18,644 nucleotides of DNA from CAZPGL01 sp964586175 (lineage in GTDB: Bacteria; Actinomycetota; Acidimicrobiia; Acidimicrobiales; MedAcidi-G1): positions 1 to 18,644 of the forward strand of contig CAZPGL010000040.1 in NCBI GenBank assembly GCA_964586175.1, given 5' to 3'. The position numbers and the translations under genes are program-made. This document shows, piece by piece, positions 1-7,494 of the stretch; the stretch's first letter is position 1, and each line of letters opens with the position of its first letter. The notes below the pieces were generated by a model. That model saw only the letters and a program-made list of their open reading frames with translations, searched no databases and was not told where the DNA came from.

Positions 1-1175
1 CCCTGGGCGACGAACGCTTCGAGCAGATCGCCGCCGGTGCCACCCCCACCAACACCGACGAACGCGCCATGGGCCGCTGCTTCAACGGCGACGGCGACGG
101 CGACGGCCCAGCACTACCGATCACCGAGCACCCCCGCCCCGGCACCCCGGAACTACCACCCCGGTACAACGTCGGCGAGGCCCTCACGCTCGGAGACCCG
201 TTCGCCGAACAGATGACCGACTTCTTCCACGACGCGGCCGCGGTCGCCGATACCCGGGCCTGGGGAGCCAACACCTGGCGACTCTTCGTCTCCTACGAGG
301 TCGACACCGACGGTGCCATCGTGTGGCCCCGGCTCGACTCGATCGTCGACAGCATCGTGGCCGCCCGGCAGGCCGGCTTCGCAGTGGCCGTCACCCCCGG
401 CATCGTCCGAGGAGCCGACCTCACCGGCTCCCCCGCCGAGATGCTGACCCAACTCCACGACCAGCGCCTCCAGGCGGCCGTCGAATTGGCCGCCCTGGCC
501 GAACGGCTGAACGTCGAGTTCTTCTCGCCTGCCCCGGAGGCCGAGGGACTGCTCCACGACCGCGACTTCGGCGACGAATACGAATCCACCGGAGCCGTGT
601 ACGACTCGTACGACCTGCACCTCGAACCCACCATCGACCCTTCGCTGAAGGTACGGGCCACGCTCATCAGCCAATGGCACGAGGCGTGGGCACCACAACT
701 CCGCGAGGTGTTCAGCGGCGAATTGGTCGCCCACTTCGGAACGTCGTCACCCTGGTACCTGGTGCCCAGCTACGACCGCATCGGGATCACCCTCGACCAC
801 TTCCGCCTCGAACCCGAGTCCTTCCGGAACGTCGTAGCCGCCGACCTGGCCAACGTGGTCGCCTCGGCGGCAGCCAGCGGCATCGACTGGCAGGTCCACG
901 AGACGTACTTCTTCTTCTCCGAGGTCGCCGACCCGGGAATGTCGGGCAATCGGCCCGAGCTGGCCGAGCCAGGCAGCATCGGCGACTGGGAAGACCCCGA
1001 CGAGGTGGCCCGACTCCGCGACCTCCAGGACGACTACTTCCTCATCGCCCTCGAGGAGTACGACACCATCGGCACCGGCCGCGGCTTCGACATCGGCGGC
1101 TGGGTCATGCCCGGTATGGAGGTGGCGGGCTCGGCTACCGCCGACACCATCGCCGAGTACTTCAGGTCACGCTGA
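1..1175 (+). CDS. TIM-barrel, glycoside-hydrolase-like protein (5' truncated by window edge)
   Basis: The reading frame is open from base 3, so the ATG at 69 is probably internal and the true start lies left of the window. The visible part is about 390 residues. A Cys and a short NGDGDGDG run near the left end resemble an Asp-rich calcium-binding loop or linker. What follows alternates hydrophobic strands and helices as in a (beta/alpha)8 barrel. WRLFVSYE, GFAVAVTPGIV, LNVEFFSPAPEAEGLL and IDWQVHETYFFF look like successive strands, and the acidic residues at strand ends (PAPEAE, HETYF) sit where glycosidases carry catalytic Glu. I cannot assign a GH family or substrate. The gene ends with TGA just before a GC-rich hairpin. 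The coding call is firm; the enzymatic role is an inference from fold-like patterning only. Confidence 0.8.
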   Translation, partial: LGDERFEQIAAGATPTNTDERAMGRCFNGDGDGDGPALPITEHPRPGTPELPPRYNVGEALTLGDPFAEQMTDFFHDAAAVADTRAWGANTWRLFVSYEVDTDGAIVWPRLDSIVDSIVAARQAGFAVAVTPGIVRGADLTGSPAEMLTQLHDQRLQAAVELAALAERLNVEFFSPAPEAEGLLHDRDFGDEYESTGAVYDSYDLHLEPTIDPSLKVRATLISQWHEAWAPQLREVFSGELVAHFGTSSPWYLVPSYDRIGITLDHFRLEPESFRNVVAADLANVVASAAASGIDWQVHETYFFFSEVADPGMSGNRPELAEPGSIGDWEDPDEVARLRDLQDDYFLIALEEYDTIGTGRGFDIGGWVMPGMEVAGSATADTIAEYFRSR

Positions 1176-1185
1176 CGCGGCAATA

Positions 1186-1207
1186 CCCGGGGCCCGCAGG
1201 CCCCGGG
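1186..1207. terminator. GC-rich hairpin between convergent genes
   Basis: CCCGGGGCC (1186-1194), a CGCA loop and GGCCCCGGG (1199-1207) form a perfect 9-bp stem in the 57-bp gap between two convergent genes. It could end transcripts from both sides. No T-tract follows on either strand, so it is not a textbook intrinsic terminator. Confidence 0.5.
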
Positions 1208-1232
1208 CGTCACCGCCACCGGTGAACGGTGC

Positions 1233-1571
1233 TCAACCCCGCCGCTTCTTGGACTTCTTGTCCCCGGCGTCCGTCTCGTCTTCGCCCTCCTCGGGTTCGA
1301 TGATGATCTCGTTGAGCGGCGTGTCGCCGAGCACGTCGTCCTTGTCCTTCGGGTCCTCGAGATCCTCCTGATCGTCGGTCCGGTCGTCGTCCTTGTCATC
1401 GCAGCCGTTGACGCCGGTGCCCAGATCGTTGCAGTCGTCCCAGAGGCGGTCCCAGCCTTCGACGACATCGTCCCACCAGTCGCCGATGGGTCCGGCTGAG
1501 GCGGGGGTGGCGGTCACGTTGACAGCCAGCACGACGGTGAGCAGTGCGGTGATGAGGTGGCGGTTCTTCAT
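1233..1571 (-). CDS. small secreted acidic protein, function unknown
   Basis: This 112-residue protein begins with a clear Sec signal peptide: MKNRH, a hydrophobic core, and an ATPASAG cleavage-type site around residues 22-27. The mature part is extreme in composition. It has a Trp/Asp segment (GDWWDDVVEGWDRLWDDC), two Cys (in DDCND and NGCDD) that could pair, then a long Asp/Glu stretch, and finally a basic tail (KKSKKRRG). The start at 1571 is supported by an AAGGAG ribosome-binding site six bases upstream. It is transcribed away from the sigma factor gene at 1745 and shares its control region, so it may be a target or partner of that sigma factor; this is inference from position. I recognise no family. 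The acidic stretch could bind divalent cations. Confidence 0.75.
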   Translation of the reverse strand: MKNRHLITALLTVVLAVNVTATPASAGPIGDWWDDVVEGWDRLWDDCNDLGTGVNGCDDKDDDRTDDQEDLEDPKDKDDVLGDTPLNEIIIEPEEGEDETDAGDKKSKKRRG

Positions 1572-1649
1572 GTTGGTCTCCTTGTTTCATTCGGTGTCAT
1601 GACCGGCGGGTCTCGCCGGCACACCCCCATGACGGTCCGCCACCACAGA

Positions 1650-1692
1650 TCTGAAACTTTTCCCCGGGATCTTTTCGAGCGGAACTTTCAGA
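1650..1692. promoter_or_regulatory. Inverted repeat with ECF-like -35 elements in the divergent control region
   Basis: TCTGAAA (1650-1656) and TTTCAGA (1686-1692) are perfect inverted copies 29 bp apart. GAAACTT (1653-1659) and GGAACTT (1681-1687) both resemble the GGAAC-type -35 element read by ECF sigma factors, and GGAACTT lies 64 bp upstream of the sigma gene on its strand. I found no convincing matching -10 at the usual spacing. The 173-bp gap otherwise shows only the AGGAG site just before 1745. Confidence 0.35.
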
Positions 1693-1744
1693 CCACCGGG
1701 CCAGCCGCCGTCCCCCCGGTAATGTCCAACCCCAGGAGAAGCCC

Positions 1745-3550
1745 ATGCCATCCGACCCGCCAGTCCACGAACCAGCCAGCGACGCCACACTCGTCGCCCG
1801 CATCCGCAACGGCGAAACCGCCGTGTGGGCCGAAGTGTTCGACCGCCACCGCGAGTCGGTGTGGGCAGTGGCCATCTCGGTAACCCGACGATCCGCCGAC
1901 GCCGAGGACGCCGTCCAGAACACGTTCCTCGGTGCCGTCGAGCGCATCGACCAGCTGCGCGACCCCGAACGCCTGCGGGCCTGGCTGTGCTCCATCGCCC
2001 GCTCACGAGCCATCGACACCGTGCGGGGCCGCCGTGAGACCCCGGCCAGCTCGCAGATGGACTGGCTGGAACCGGTCGCCGACGAACCCGACCCCGACAC
2101 CGGTCTGCGCCGCACCGAAGTCGTCGGCTTCGTCGTCGACGCCCTCGACGGCCTCGACGAACGCGACCGCACCGTCCTCGAGCTTGCCGAACGCCAGCAG
2201 ATGACCGGCGACGAACTCGCCGAAGCGCTCGACGTGCGCCGCGACCACGCCTACACGCTGCTCCACAACGCTCGCGACCGGTTCGAACGGTCCGTGGCGT
2301 CACTCGTCGTCAGCCGCGGTGGCCGCGACGACTGCACCGAACTGCAACGCCTGCTCGGCGACTGGTCCGGAACCCTCGACCCCACCATCCGCAAACGGGT
2401 CGCCCGCCACATCGACGACTGCGACACCTGCGAAGCCACCAAACGCCGCATGGTCCGACCCCACGCCCTTCTGGCCGCCCTGCCGGTGCTGGCCCTCCCC
2501 CAGCTGCTCCGCCAACCCCAGGCCGCAGCAGCCATCGTCGAACGGGCCACCGCCCTGGCCGGCACGACCCCCGTCGCGGCCGGAGCGGGGGCAGCCGGTA
2601 CCGGAACGGGAGGCGGTGCCTCAGGGGCTGCCGGAACCGGAGCCGCCACCGGAGCAGCCGGCGCCGGCGCCGGCGCCGGCGCCACGATGAGCGGCTTGAC
2701 CCTCGCCGTGAGTGCCGTCGTGCTGGCCGCGGTCATCGGCGGCGGTGCCCTGCTGTTCACCGGTGGCGGCGGCGACCCCTCCACCGACGCACCGGCCACG
2801 CCCACCACGACGCCCACCACCGAGGGGGCGCCAACCACGACCACCGCGTCGACCGACACGACGACCACCGAGACCCCGGCCCCGGCCGACACCGCAGCCA
2901 CGACCACCGCACCACCCGCCACGACGATCCCCCTCAGCCCACTGCCTCCGGCGGTGGCCGAACTGGCCGACACCCTCGGCTCGTACTGCGGCGTCGCCGG
3001 CGAATGGTACGACGGCGCCACCCCGGGACCCACCGGCATCGACCCGGCCAGCATCGAGGCGTACTTCGACCGGACCAACACGTATGTGCAGCAACTCGCC
3101 GTCTTCGACACCCCGGTCGCCGCCACATGGGCCACCTACGCTGCCGCCTACCAGGAGTTCCGGGACGACCTCGCAGCATCAGGATGGGCCTGGCCCCCGG
3201 TCTCGGGTGTCGACCCGGCCGGTCTGAATACCGCCGAACAGGCGCTGACCGCCCACCTGTCGGACACCTGCGGCCTGACCACCCTCGGCAGCCCGGCCGT
3301 CAACGGGGCGTACGTCGACTGTTGGCAGCGGGCCGCCTGGCTCACCGTCCTCCTGGCCGAATCGGGCCTCGACGCCGGACCCCACACCGACGCCCTCACC
3401 GGAATCGCCGCCGCCTACGCCGACGGATCGGTACCGGTCGACGACCTCACCGACCAGCTCCTCGACCTCATTGCCGACGCCGAAGCACTGTTCGGCACCA
3501 GCGTCGGCGCACCGGGCGACCCGGGCTTCGACGGCTGCGGACCCGCCTGA
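1745..3550 (+). CDS. ECF sigma factor fused to a zinc-finger anti-sigma-like domain, membrane helix and outer domain
   Basis: This 601-residue protein starts with an ATG behind AGGAG. Residues about 14-95 are a sigma-70 region 2 (DAEDAVQNTF, LRAWLCSIARSRAID) and about 128-182 a region 4 helix-turn-helix (LDERDRTVLELAER, then TGDELAEALDV). Next comes C197 plus H222-x3-C226-x2-C229, the zinc-binding signature of ZAS anti-sigma factors. A Gly/Ala-rich linker with a (GCCGGC) repeat leads to a membrane helix at about 315-338. A Thr/Pro stalk (about 347-395) and a C-terminal domain (about 400-601) with Cys at 415, 509, 526 and 598 follow. Most ECF factors are about 200 residues. Sigma, zinc-finger inhibitor and sensor are therefore on one chain: sigma domains in the cytoplasm, the last domain outside. 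The outer-domain fold and signal are unknown. Confidence 0.9.
   Translation: MPSDPPVHEPASDATLVARIRNGETAVWAEVFDRHRESVWAVAISVTRRSADAEDAVQNTFLGAVERIDQLRDPERLRAWLCSIARSRAIDTVRGRRETPASSQMDWLEPVADEPDPDTGLRRTEVVGFVVDALDGLDERDRTVLELAERQQMTGDELAEALDVRRDHAYTLLHNARDRFERSVASLVVSRGGRDDCTELQRLLGDWSGTLDPTIRKRVARHIDDCDTCEATKRRMVRPHALLAALPVLALPQLLRQPQAAAAIVERATALAGTTPVAAGAGAAGTGTGGGASGAAGTGAATGAAGAGAGAGATMSGLTLAVSAVVLAAVIGGGALLFTGGGGDPSTDAPATPTTTPTTEGAPTTTTASTDTTTTETPAPADTAATTTAPPATTIPLSPLPPAVAELADTLGSYCGVAGEWYDGATPGPTGIDPASIEAYFDRTNTYVQQLAVFDTPVAATWATYAAAYQEFRDDLAASGWAWPPVSGVDPAGLNTAEQALTAHLSDTCGLTTLGSPAVNGAYVDCWQRAAWLTVLLAESGLDAGPHTDALTGIAAAYADGSVPVDDLTDQLLDLIADAEALFGTSVGAPGDPGFDGCGPA
2657..2683. repeat. 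(GCCGGC)4 tandem hexamer repeat inside the sigma factor gene
   Basis: Four exact GCCGGC units plus GCC encode an alternating Ala-Gly run in the linker just before the membrane helix. The unit keeps the reading frame, so slippage would change linker length only. Confidence 0.85.
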
Positions 3551-3576
3551 CCTGATCCGCCGGCGCCGACCGGCCG

Positions 3577-3582
3577 TAGGGT
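3577..3582 (+). promoter_or_regulatory. -10 box of a probable leaderless promoter (EamA transporter)
   Basis: TAGGGT fits the actinobacterial TANNNT -10 and ends six bases before the ATG at 3589. No Shine-Dalgarno sequence is visible. The -35 region is not conserved. Confidence 0.55.
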
Positions 3583-3588
3583 CGGTGA

Positions 3589-4524
3589 ATGCCCGGAACC
3601 ATCCGACGTCCGCTGCTCGCCACAGGAGCATGGTTCGTCATACCCGCCATGGTCCTCACGGGCACTACAGGCACCGCGCAGGCTCTCGGACCCGACGACA
3701 TCGACCCGACCGCGGTCGGCGTGCTGCGTCTCGTCATCGCCGGGCCCGTCCTACTGCTCGTCGCCCAAGCCAGACAGGACCTGTATCGCCGGTCCCGACG
3801 CCTGCCGGTCCGACCGGTCGCAGTGGCCGCTATCGCCATGGCCGCCTACCAGCCGTTGTTCTTCGGCGGTGTGCACCGCACCGGCGTCGCCCTCGGAACC
3901 ATCATGACCATGGGCAGCGCACCGCTGTTCGCCGGCCTTTTGGCCTGGACGATCCAGAACGAAACCCCGGACCGACGCTGGTTCCCGGCCACAGTGGCCG
4001 CGGTCACCGGCGGGGCACTGCTCGTGAGCGGCGGTGAGGACATCGGCGTCGACCCGGTCGGCATGGTCATGTCCCTCGGGGCCGGCCTCTCCTATGCCGT
4101 GTTCACCGTGGCGACCAAGAGAGTGCTCGACGACCATCCGCCCATCGCCGTCATGGCGGTCACCCTCACCGGTTCGGCCCTCCTGTTGACCCCGGCACTC
4201 GCCGTCGCCGACCTCGGGTGGGTGGGCTCGGCCCGCGGCGTAGCGGTCGTCGCCCATCTCGGCTTGATCGCCACCGCCGCCGCCTACCTGCTCTTCGGGT
4301 TCGGCATCGCCCGGCTGCCGGTGGCCACCGTCACCACCCTCAGCCTGGCCGAGCCGCTGACCGCCGGACTGCTCGGCATGGCGGTGCTCGGCGAGCGGCT
4401 CTCCGCGACCGCCTGGATCGGTGCGCTCCTCGTGGTGGTCGGGCTGGTGGTCGTCAGCGTCGGCCGGGCCGGTCAGGTCGGATCGTCGGCCCCAGGCGGA
4501 GACGGCGGCACACCGGGCCGGTAA
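3589..4524 (+). CDS. EamA/DMT-family inner-membrane transporter
   Basis: The 311-residue protein is almost entirely hydrophobic, with about ten membrane segments arranged as two EamA repeats. The second repeat starts near DIGVDPVGMVMSLGAGLSYA. The end is typical of the family: SLAEPLTAGLLGMAVLGERL followed by a last helix, ALLVVVGLVVVSVGR. EamA proteins of the drug/metabolite transporter superfamily export amino acids, metabolites or drugs; nothing in the sequence identifies this substrate. The ATG at 3589 is chosen because a -10 box lies six bases upstream. The last 52 bases overlap tail-to-tail with the gene ending at 4473 on the other strand. Confidence 0.9.
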   Translation: MPGTIRRPLLATGAWFVIPAMVLTGTTGTAQALGPDDIDPTAVGVLRLVIAGPVLLLVAQARQDLYRRSRRLPVRPVAVAAIAMAAYQPLFFGGVHRTGVALGTIMTMGSAPLFAGLLAWTIQNETPDRRWFPATVAAVTGGALLVSGGEDIGVDPVGMVMSLGAGLSYAVFTVATKRVLDDHPPIAVMAVTLTGSALLLTPALAVADLGWVGSARGVAVVAHLGLIATAAAYLLFGFGIARLPVATVTTLSLAEPLTAGLLGMAVLGERLSATAWIGALLVVVGLVVVSVGRAGQVGSSAPGGDGGTPGR

Positions 4525-4835
4525 CAGCGGAAGTGCACGGCCCGGGCCAACTGGTGCTCGGCGGCCGCCCGCTCAGCCTCGTCGGCCAGCCCGGCGATGC
4601 GTTCCCGCTCGACCTCGTCGGCGTGGGTGGTGCCCTGGATCCAGCCCAACGGCGCCGTCATCGGCGCCCGGGCGGCCAACCGGTTGAAGAACCGCACCAT
4701 CCCGGTCGGCAGGCGCCGCACCGACGAAGGCCGCCACCCAGGGTTCTCGGCGAGGTACGCCAGGTGCTCGGCCCGCAGCCGCTTGTTCAGCGCCCGCTCC
4801 TCGGCGGTGGGCAGCAGCGCCCCGAAGTCACCCAC
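4473..4835 (-). CDS. small conserved-looking hypothetical protein, coupled to the GH3 gene
   Basis: The protein has 120 residues, with no signal peptide or membrane helix. It is mostly helical and charged: an N-terminal Arg/Glu-rich helix, a central RFFNRLAARAPMTAPLGWIQGTTH region, and an Ala/Glu-rich helix (DEAERAAAEHQLARAVHF), ending in a Pro-rich tail. It begins with GTG at 4835, inside the last codons of the upstream GH3 gene (GTGGGTGA overlap), so it is probably translated by coupling from the same mRNA. Its 3' end overlaps the transporter gene on the opposite strand by 52 bp. I do not recognise a family, and co-translation with GH3 is the only functional hint. Confidence 0.65.
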   Translation of the reverse strand: MGDFGALLPTAEERALNKRLRAEHLAYLAENPGWRPSSVRRLPTGMVRFFNRLAARAPMTAPLGWIQGTTHADEVERERIAGLADEAERAAAEHQLARAVHFRCYRPGVPPSPPGADDPT

Positions 4836-6099
4836 GACCGACGCCGCCGATCATGCACGGGTCGATGCCCCGCAGGGCCAGCCCCCGACCCACAGCCTCG
4901 TTGAGCCGGTCGACTGCCAGGCTGCCCTCGTCGAGGGCCGTCTCGATGGCCAGCGCCACCATCGCCACCATGGCGGCCGAAGCGGCCGGCGACTCGTCGT
5001 CGCCCACGATCAGCAGGTCGGCCCCGGCGACCAGCGCGGCCGCCGCGGCCTCGGGCTGGGGCGTCGACGCCGTCACCGCACCCATGCCCAGGTAGTCGGC
5101 GATCACGACGCCGCTGAACCCCAGGTCATTGCGCAGCAGCCCGTCGACAGCGGCCTTCGACAGGCTGGCCGGATCGCCGTAGGTGAGACCCGGCACATCG
5201 AGATGGCCGACCATCACCGCGGCCCCCACGGCCCCGTAGGGCAGCTCCCGCCACGGCACCAGGTCGACGCCCTGCATCTCGTCGAGCCGCGGCGTGACCG
5301 GAAGGGTCCGATGGCTGTCGGCGTCGGCCCGCCCGTGGCCGGGGAAGTGCTTGAAAACCGGGGTCAACCCGGCCGACGCGATGCCGGTGGCCACGGCCAA
5401 CGCGTACTCGACGACCACCTCCGGGTCGTCGGAGAATGCCCGGCTACCGATGCCCGGCCCGCCACCCACGTCGACCACCGGGGCCAGGTTCATGGTGAAC
5501 CCGAGGGCTGCCAAAGCTTCGGCCCGTTCGGCTGCCACGGCCCGTGCCTCGTCGGGCGTGCCGTCGGCCATCTCCCGAGCCGCCGGCAGATGGCCCAGCA
5601 ATTCGCCCAGCCGCTGCACGACACCGCCCTCCTCGTCGACGGCCACGACCAGCGGCCCAACCGTCGACGACGCCTGGAGGCCGGCGATGGCCCCGGTGAC
5701 ACCGTCGTCGGGAGCCCCCAGCACCACCACCCCGGCCAGCGCACCCTCGGCCGTCAAGTCGTGCATGACCGACATCCCAGCCTGATCGGTGAGCACCAAC
5801 AGCACCTGGCCGGTTCGCGTCGACAGCGGCAGGTCGGCGACACATTCGGCCGCCGTGCGGGCCACCACCGCCGTGGTCGGGGGAACGGTCGTCGGTGCCA
5901 AGGTGGTCGGGGCAGACGAGGTTGTCGGGGGCACGGTGGTCGCCACCGTGGTCGGGGGGACGGTGGTCGGCGAGGCGGCGGTCGCGGGAACGGTCGTCGG
6001 CACGGTGGTCACCGGTGCCGACCCACCGCTTCCGCCGCACGCCGGAGCCAGCAGGGCCAGTACTCCCACCACCGCCCGACCGCGCCGCAGCATGCCCAT
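4828..6099 (-). CDS. GH3-family beta-N-acetylhexosaminidase-like lipoprotein
   Basis: The frame stays open to 6483, but the ATG at 6099 (or 6093) gives a proper lipoprotein signal: MGMLRRGR, a hydrophobic core and a Cys at residue 21 (LLAPAC, an imperfect lipobox). A Thr/Pro-rich linker (about 29-70) tethers the catalytic domain. GH3 signatures of the NagZ type are present: VDEEGGVVQRL (154-164), KHFPGHG (250-256), D261-S-H263, the Asp/His general-acid motif of NagZ-like enzymes, and VVIAD335, the nucleophile Asp. NagZ-type enzymes remove N-acetylglucosamine from muropeptides or related glycans. An exported, tethered form suggests action on cell-wall or environmental glycans outside the membrane. 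Length (423) exceeds cytosolic NagZ because of the signal and linker. It is divergent from another Thr-linker lipoprotein at 6190. Confidence 0.9.
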   Translation of the reverse strand: MGMLRRGRAVVGVLALLAPACGGSGGSAPVTTVPTTVPATAASPTTVPPTTVATTVPPTTSSAPTTLAPTTVPPTTAVVARTAAECVADLPLSTRTGQVLLVLTDQAGMSVMHDLTAEGALAGVVVLGAPDDGVTGAIAGLQASSTVGPLVVAVDEEGGVVQRLGELLGHLPAAREMADGTPDEARAVAAERAEALAALGFTMNLAPVVDVGGGPGIGSRAFSDDPEVVVEYALAVATGIASAGLTPVFKHFPGHGRADADSHRTLPVTPRLDEMQGVDLVPWRELPYGAVGAAVMVGHLDVPGLTYGDPASLSKAAVDGLLRNDLGFSGVVIADYLGMGAVTASTPQPEAAAAALVAGADLLIVGDDESPAASAAMVAMVALAIETALDEGSLAVDRLNEAVGRGLALRGIDPCMIGGVGRG

Positions 6100-6177
6100 C
6101 TGGTCCACCCGTGCAGTGGAGCACATCCGACGCCGCCGAAGCGACCGGGCCGATCCGGCCCCCGGAGCGACGTGTTC

Positions 6178-6183
6178 TACCCT
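6178..6183 (+). promoter_or_regulatory. -10 box of a probable leaderless promoter (lipoprotein at 6190)
   Basis: TACCCT (TANNNT) ends six bases before the ATG at 6190, with no ribosome-binding site in between. It lies in the 90-bp divergent gap shared with the GH3 gene. Confidence 0.55.
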
Positions 6184-6189
6184 GGCGGC

Positions 6190-6882
6190 ATGCGCAACAC
6201 GATCGTCGCCTCCGTCGCCCTCGTGCTGGTCGTGATCCTGATCGGCTTCGGGGCGTGCGGCGTGCTCGGTGGCGGCGACCCACCAGCCACCACGACGACG
6301 ACCACGACGAGCGCCGCACCAACGACCACCACGACGACTGCTGTACCGACGACCACGACGCACGACCCGGCCACCCTCGAGACCCTGCCCCCCGTCGACG
6401 GGCTCGGTGCTCCCACCCTGACCCGCACCTCGTCGGTGAGCACCGTCGGCATCGACCAGGTGCAGTTCGGCATGACGGCTCACGCCGCACAGAAGGCCGC
6501 CGGCAGCCGGTTCACCCCGGTGTCACCGATCGGTGAGTGCTACCGGGCCACCCCCGACGCCGCCCCCGACGGCATCACCTTCTGGATCGTGGACGGCACC
6601 GTCGAGCGGGTCGACATCGACACCACCGAGATCACCACCCGGTCGGGTGCCGGCATCGGCGACACCGAAGATCGCATACGCGAGATGTTCGGTGAACGCA
6701 TCGTGAGCTCACCCATGCCGGACGGCTCCGGCAACCTGCTGGCCTACGTGCCCCGCGACGAGAGCGACAAGGCCTTCCGGGTCATGTTCGTCAGCGACGG
6801 ATCCACCATCGTGCGCTTCTGGTCGGGCCGCCTGCCCTGGGCCGAGATCCTCATTGGCGGCTGCCCTGCCGTGTCGGGCTGA
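6190..6882 (+). CDS. Thr-linker lipoprotein of unknown function
   Basis: A much longer open frame exists upstream, but it is the shadow of the GH3 gene. The ATG at 6190 begins a 230-residue protein with a lipoprotein signal (hydrophobic VALVLVVILIGFGAC, Cys at 23). A Thr-rich spacer built from ACG/ACC codons follows, then a soluble domain. The domain opens with GIDQVQFGMTAHAAQKAAG, a pattern common in small exported actinobacterial proteins in which the conserved GMT lies between a strand and a helix. Two Cys (in GECYR and GGCPA) could form a disulfide. The function is unknown. Three genes in this window (sigma factor, GH3, this one) share the anchor-plus-Thr-linker design. It converges on the DUF4031 gene with six bases between stops. 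Confidence 0.85.
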   Translation: MRNTIVASVALVLVVILIGFGACGVLGGGDPPATTTTTTTSAAPTTTTTTAVPTTTTHDPATLETLPPVDGLGAPTLTRTSSVSTVGIDQVQFGMTAHAAQKAAGSRFTPVSPIGECYRATPDAAPDGITFWIVDGTVERVDIDTTEITTRSGAGIGDTEDRIREMFGERIVSSPMPDGSGNLLAYVPRDESDKAFRVMFVSDGSTIVRFWSGRLPWAEILIGGCPAVSG

Positions 6883-6888
6883 GCACGT

Positions 6889-7413
6889 TCACCAGCGGGC
6901 CAGCAACTCCAAACGGCGGTCCCCATCGGTGCGACGGGCCTCGACCCGGCCGTCGTCGACGACACCGACACCGCCGGCGCACTCGACCACGACGGCGACC
7001 TCGCCCGAGCGCTCGAACGCCTCGACCACGGCCGTCACCCAGTCGACGGCCACCGTCGCCACCGCATCGGACAGCGAGACCGGCGCCTGATCGGCCAACA
7101 CCGGCCGGCCATCGAGCCCCCGCGTGATCGCCATCGACTCCCACCGGCCCGGACGGTCGGCGGCGGCCAACCGCAACCCGGAGGTCCGGAGCCGCCGCAC
7201 CAGCTCACGGCCGGGCACCGGCCGGGCACCCAGATCCAGTGCCGCGGCCCGCACTGCAGCAGGCACGTCGTAGTGGTCGCCCTGGAAGGCCATGCGTCGG
7301 AGGCCGAGTTCAGCGGCGAACGCATGCAGTTCGGCGTACGAGGTGTCGCTAACCAGGTGGGCCCAGCGGTCGCCCCGCCACGGCCAGATCGCCTCGTCCA
7401 CCAACACCGACAT
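6889..7413 (-). CDS. DUF4031 domain protein
   Basis: The N-terminal 80 residues match my recollection of DUF4031 proteins: MSVLVDEAIWPWRGDRWAHL, SDTSYAELHAFAAELGL, then GDHYDVP and PGRELVRRLRTSGLR. The rest (about 85-174) is a strand-rich region I do not recognise. The family has no established reaction; the conserved His, Asp and Tyr residues suggest a small enzyme-like fold. I prefer the ATG at 7413, because homologues begin M-x-V-x-VD and a GGGGGG stretch precedes it. An ATG three codons upstream (7422) is possible. It is divergent from the small gene at 7495. Confidence 0.8.
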   Translation of the reverse strand: MSVLVDEAIWPWRGDRWAHLVSDTSYAELHAFAAELGLRRMAFQGDHYDVPAAVRAAALDLGARPVPGRELVRRLRTSGLRLAAADRPGRWESMAITRGLDGRPVLADQAPVSLSDAVATVAVDWVTAVVEAFERSGEVAVVVECAGGVGVVDDGRVEARRTDGDRRLELLARW

Positions 7414-7494
7414 GCCCCCCATGGTGGCCCGAACCCCCGGCGGCCGCCATCCCCGTGACCACCTTCGACCATCCCGGGATGCCAGACTTGACCC

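Noticed and set aside
2657..2683. CRISPR or satellite-type repeat
   Set aside because: The four hexamers are contiguous, in frame and code for an Ala-Gly linker. There are no spacers.
4690..4835. Frameshifted fragment of GH3 as an explanation for the small gene at 4473-4835
   Set aside because: GH3 ends with a complete domain, and the small gene has its own GTG in another frame with composition unlike GH3.
6100..6483. Extended N-terminus of the GH3 protein
   Set aside because: The extra 128 residues are Arg/Gly-rich and lie opposite the 6190 lipoprotein gene. The lipoprotein signal begins at 6099.
4597..6882. A 761-codon open frame on the plus strand
   Set aside because: Its first 530 codons are the antisense shadow of the GH3 gene, rich in Arg, Gly and His. 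Only the part from the ATG at 6190 is a real lipoprotein.
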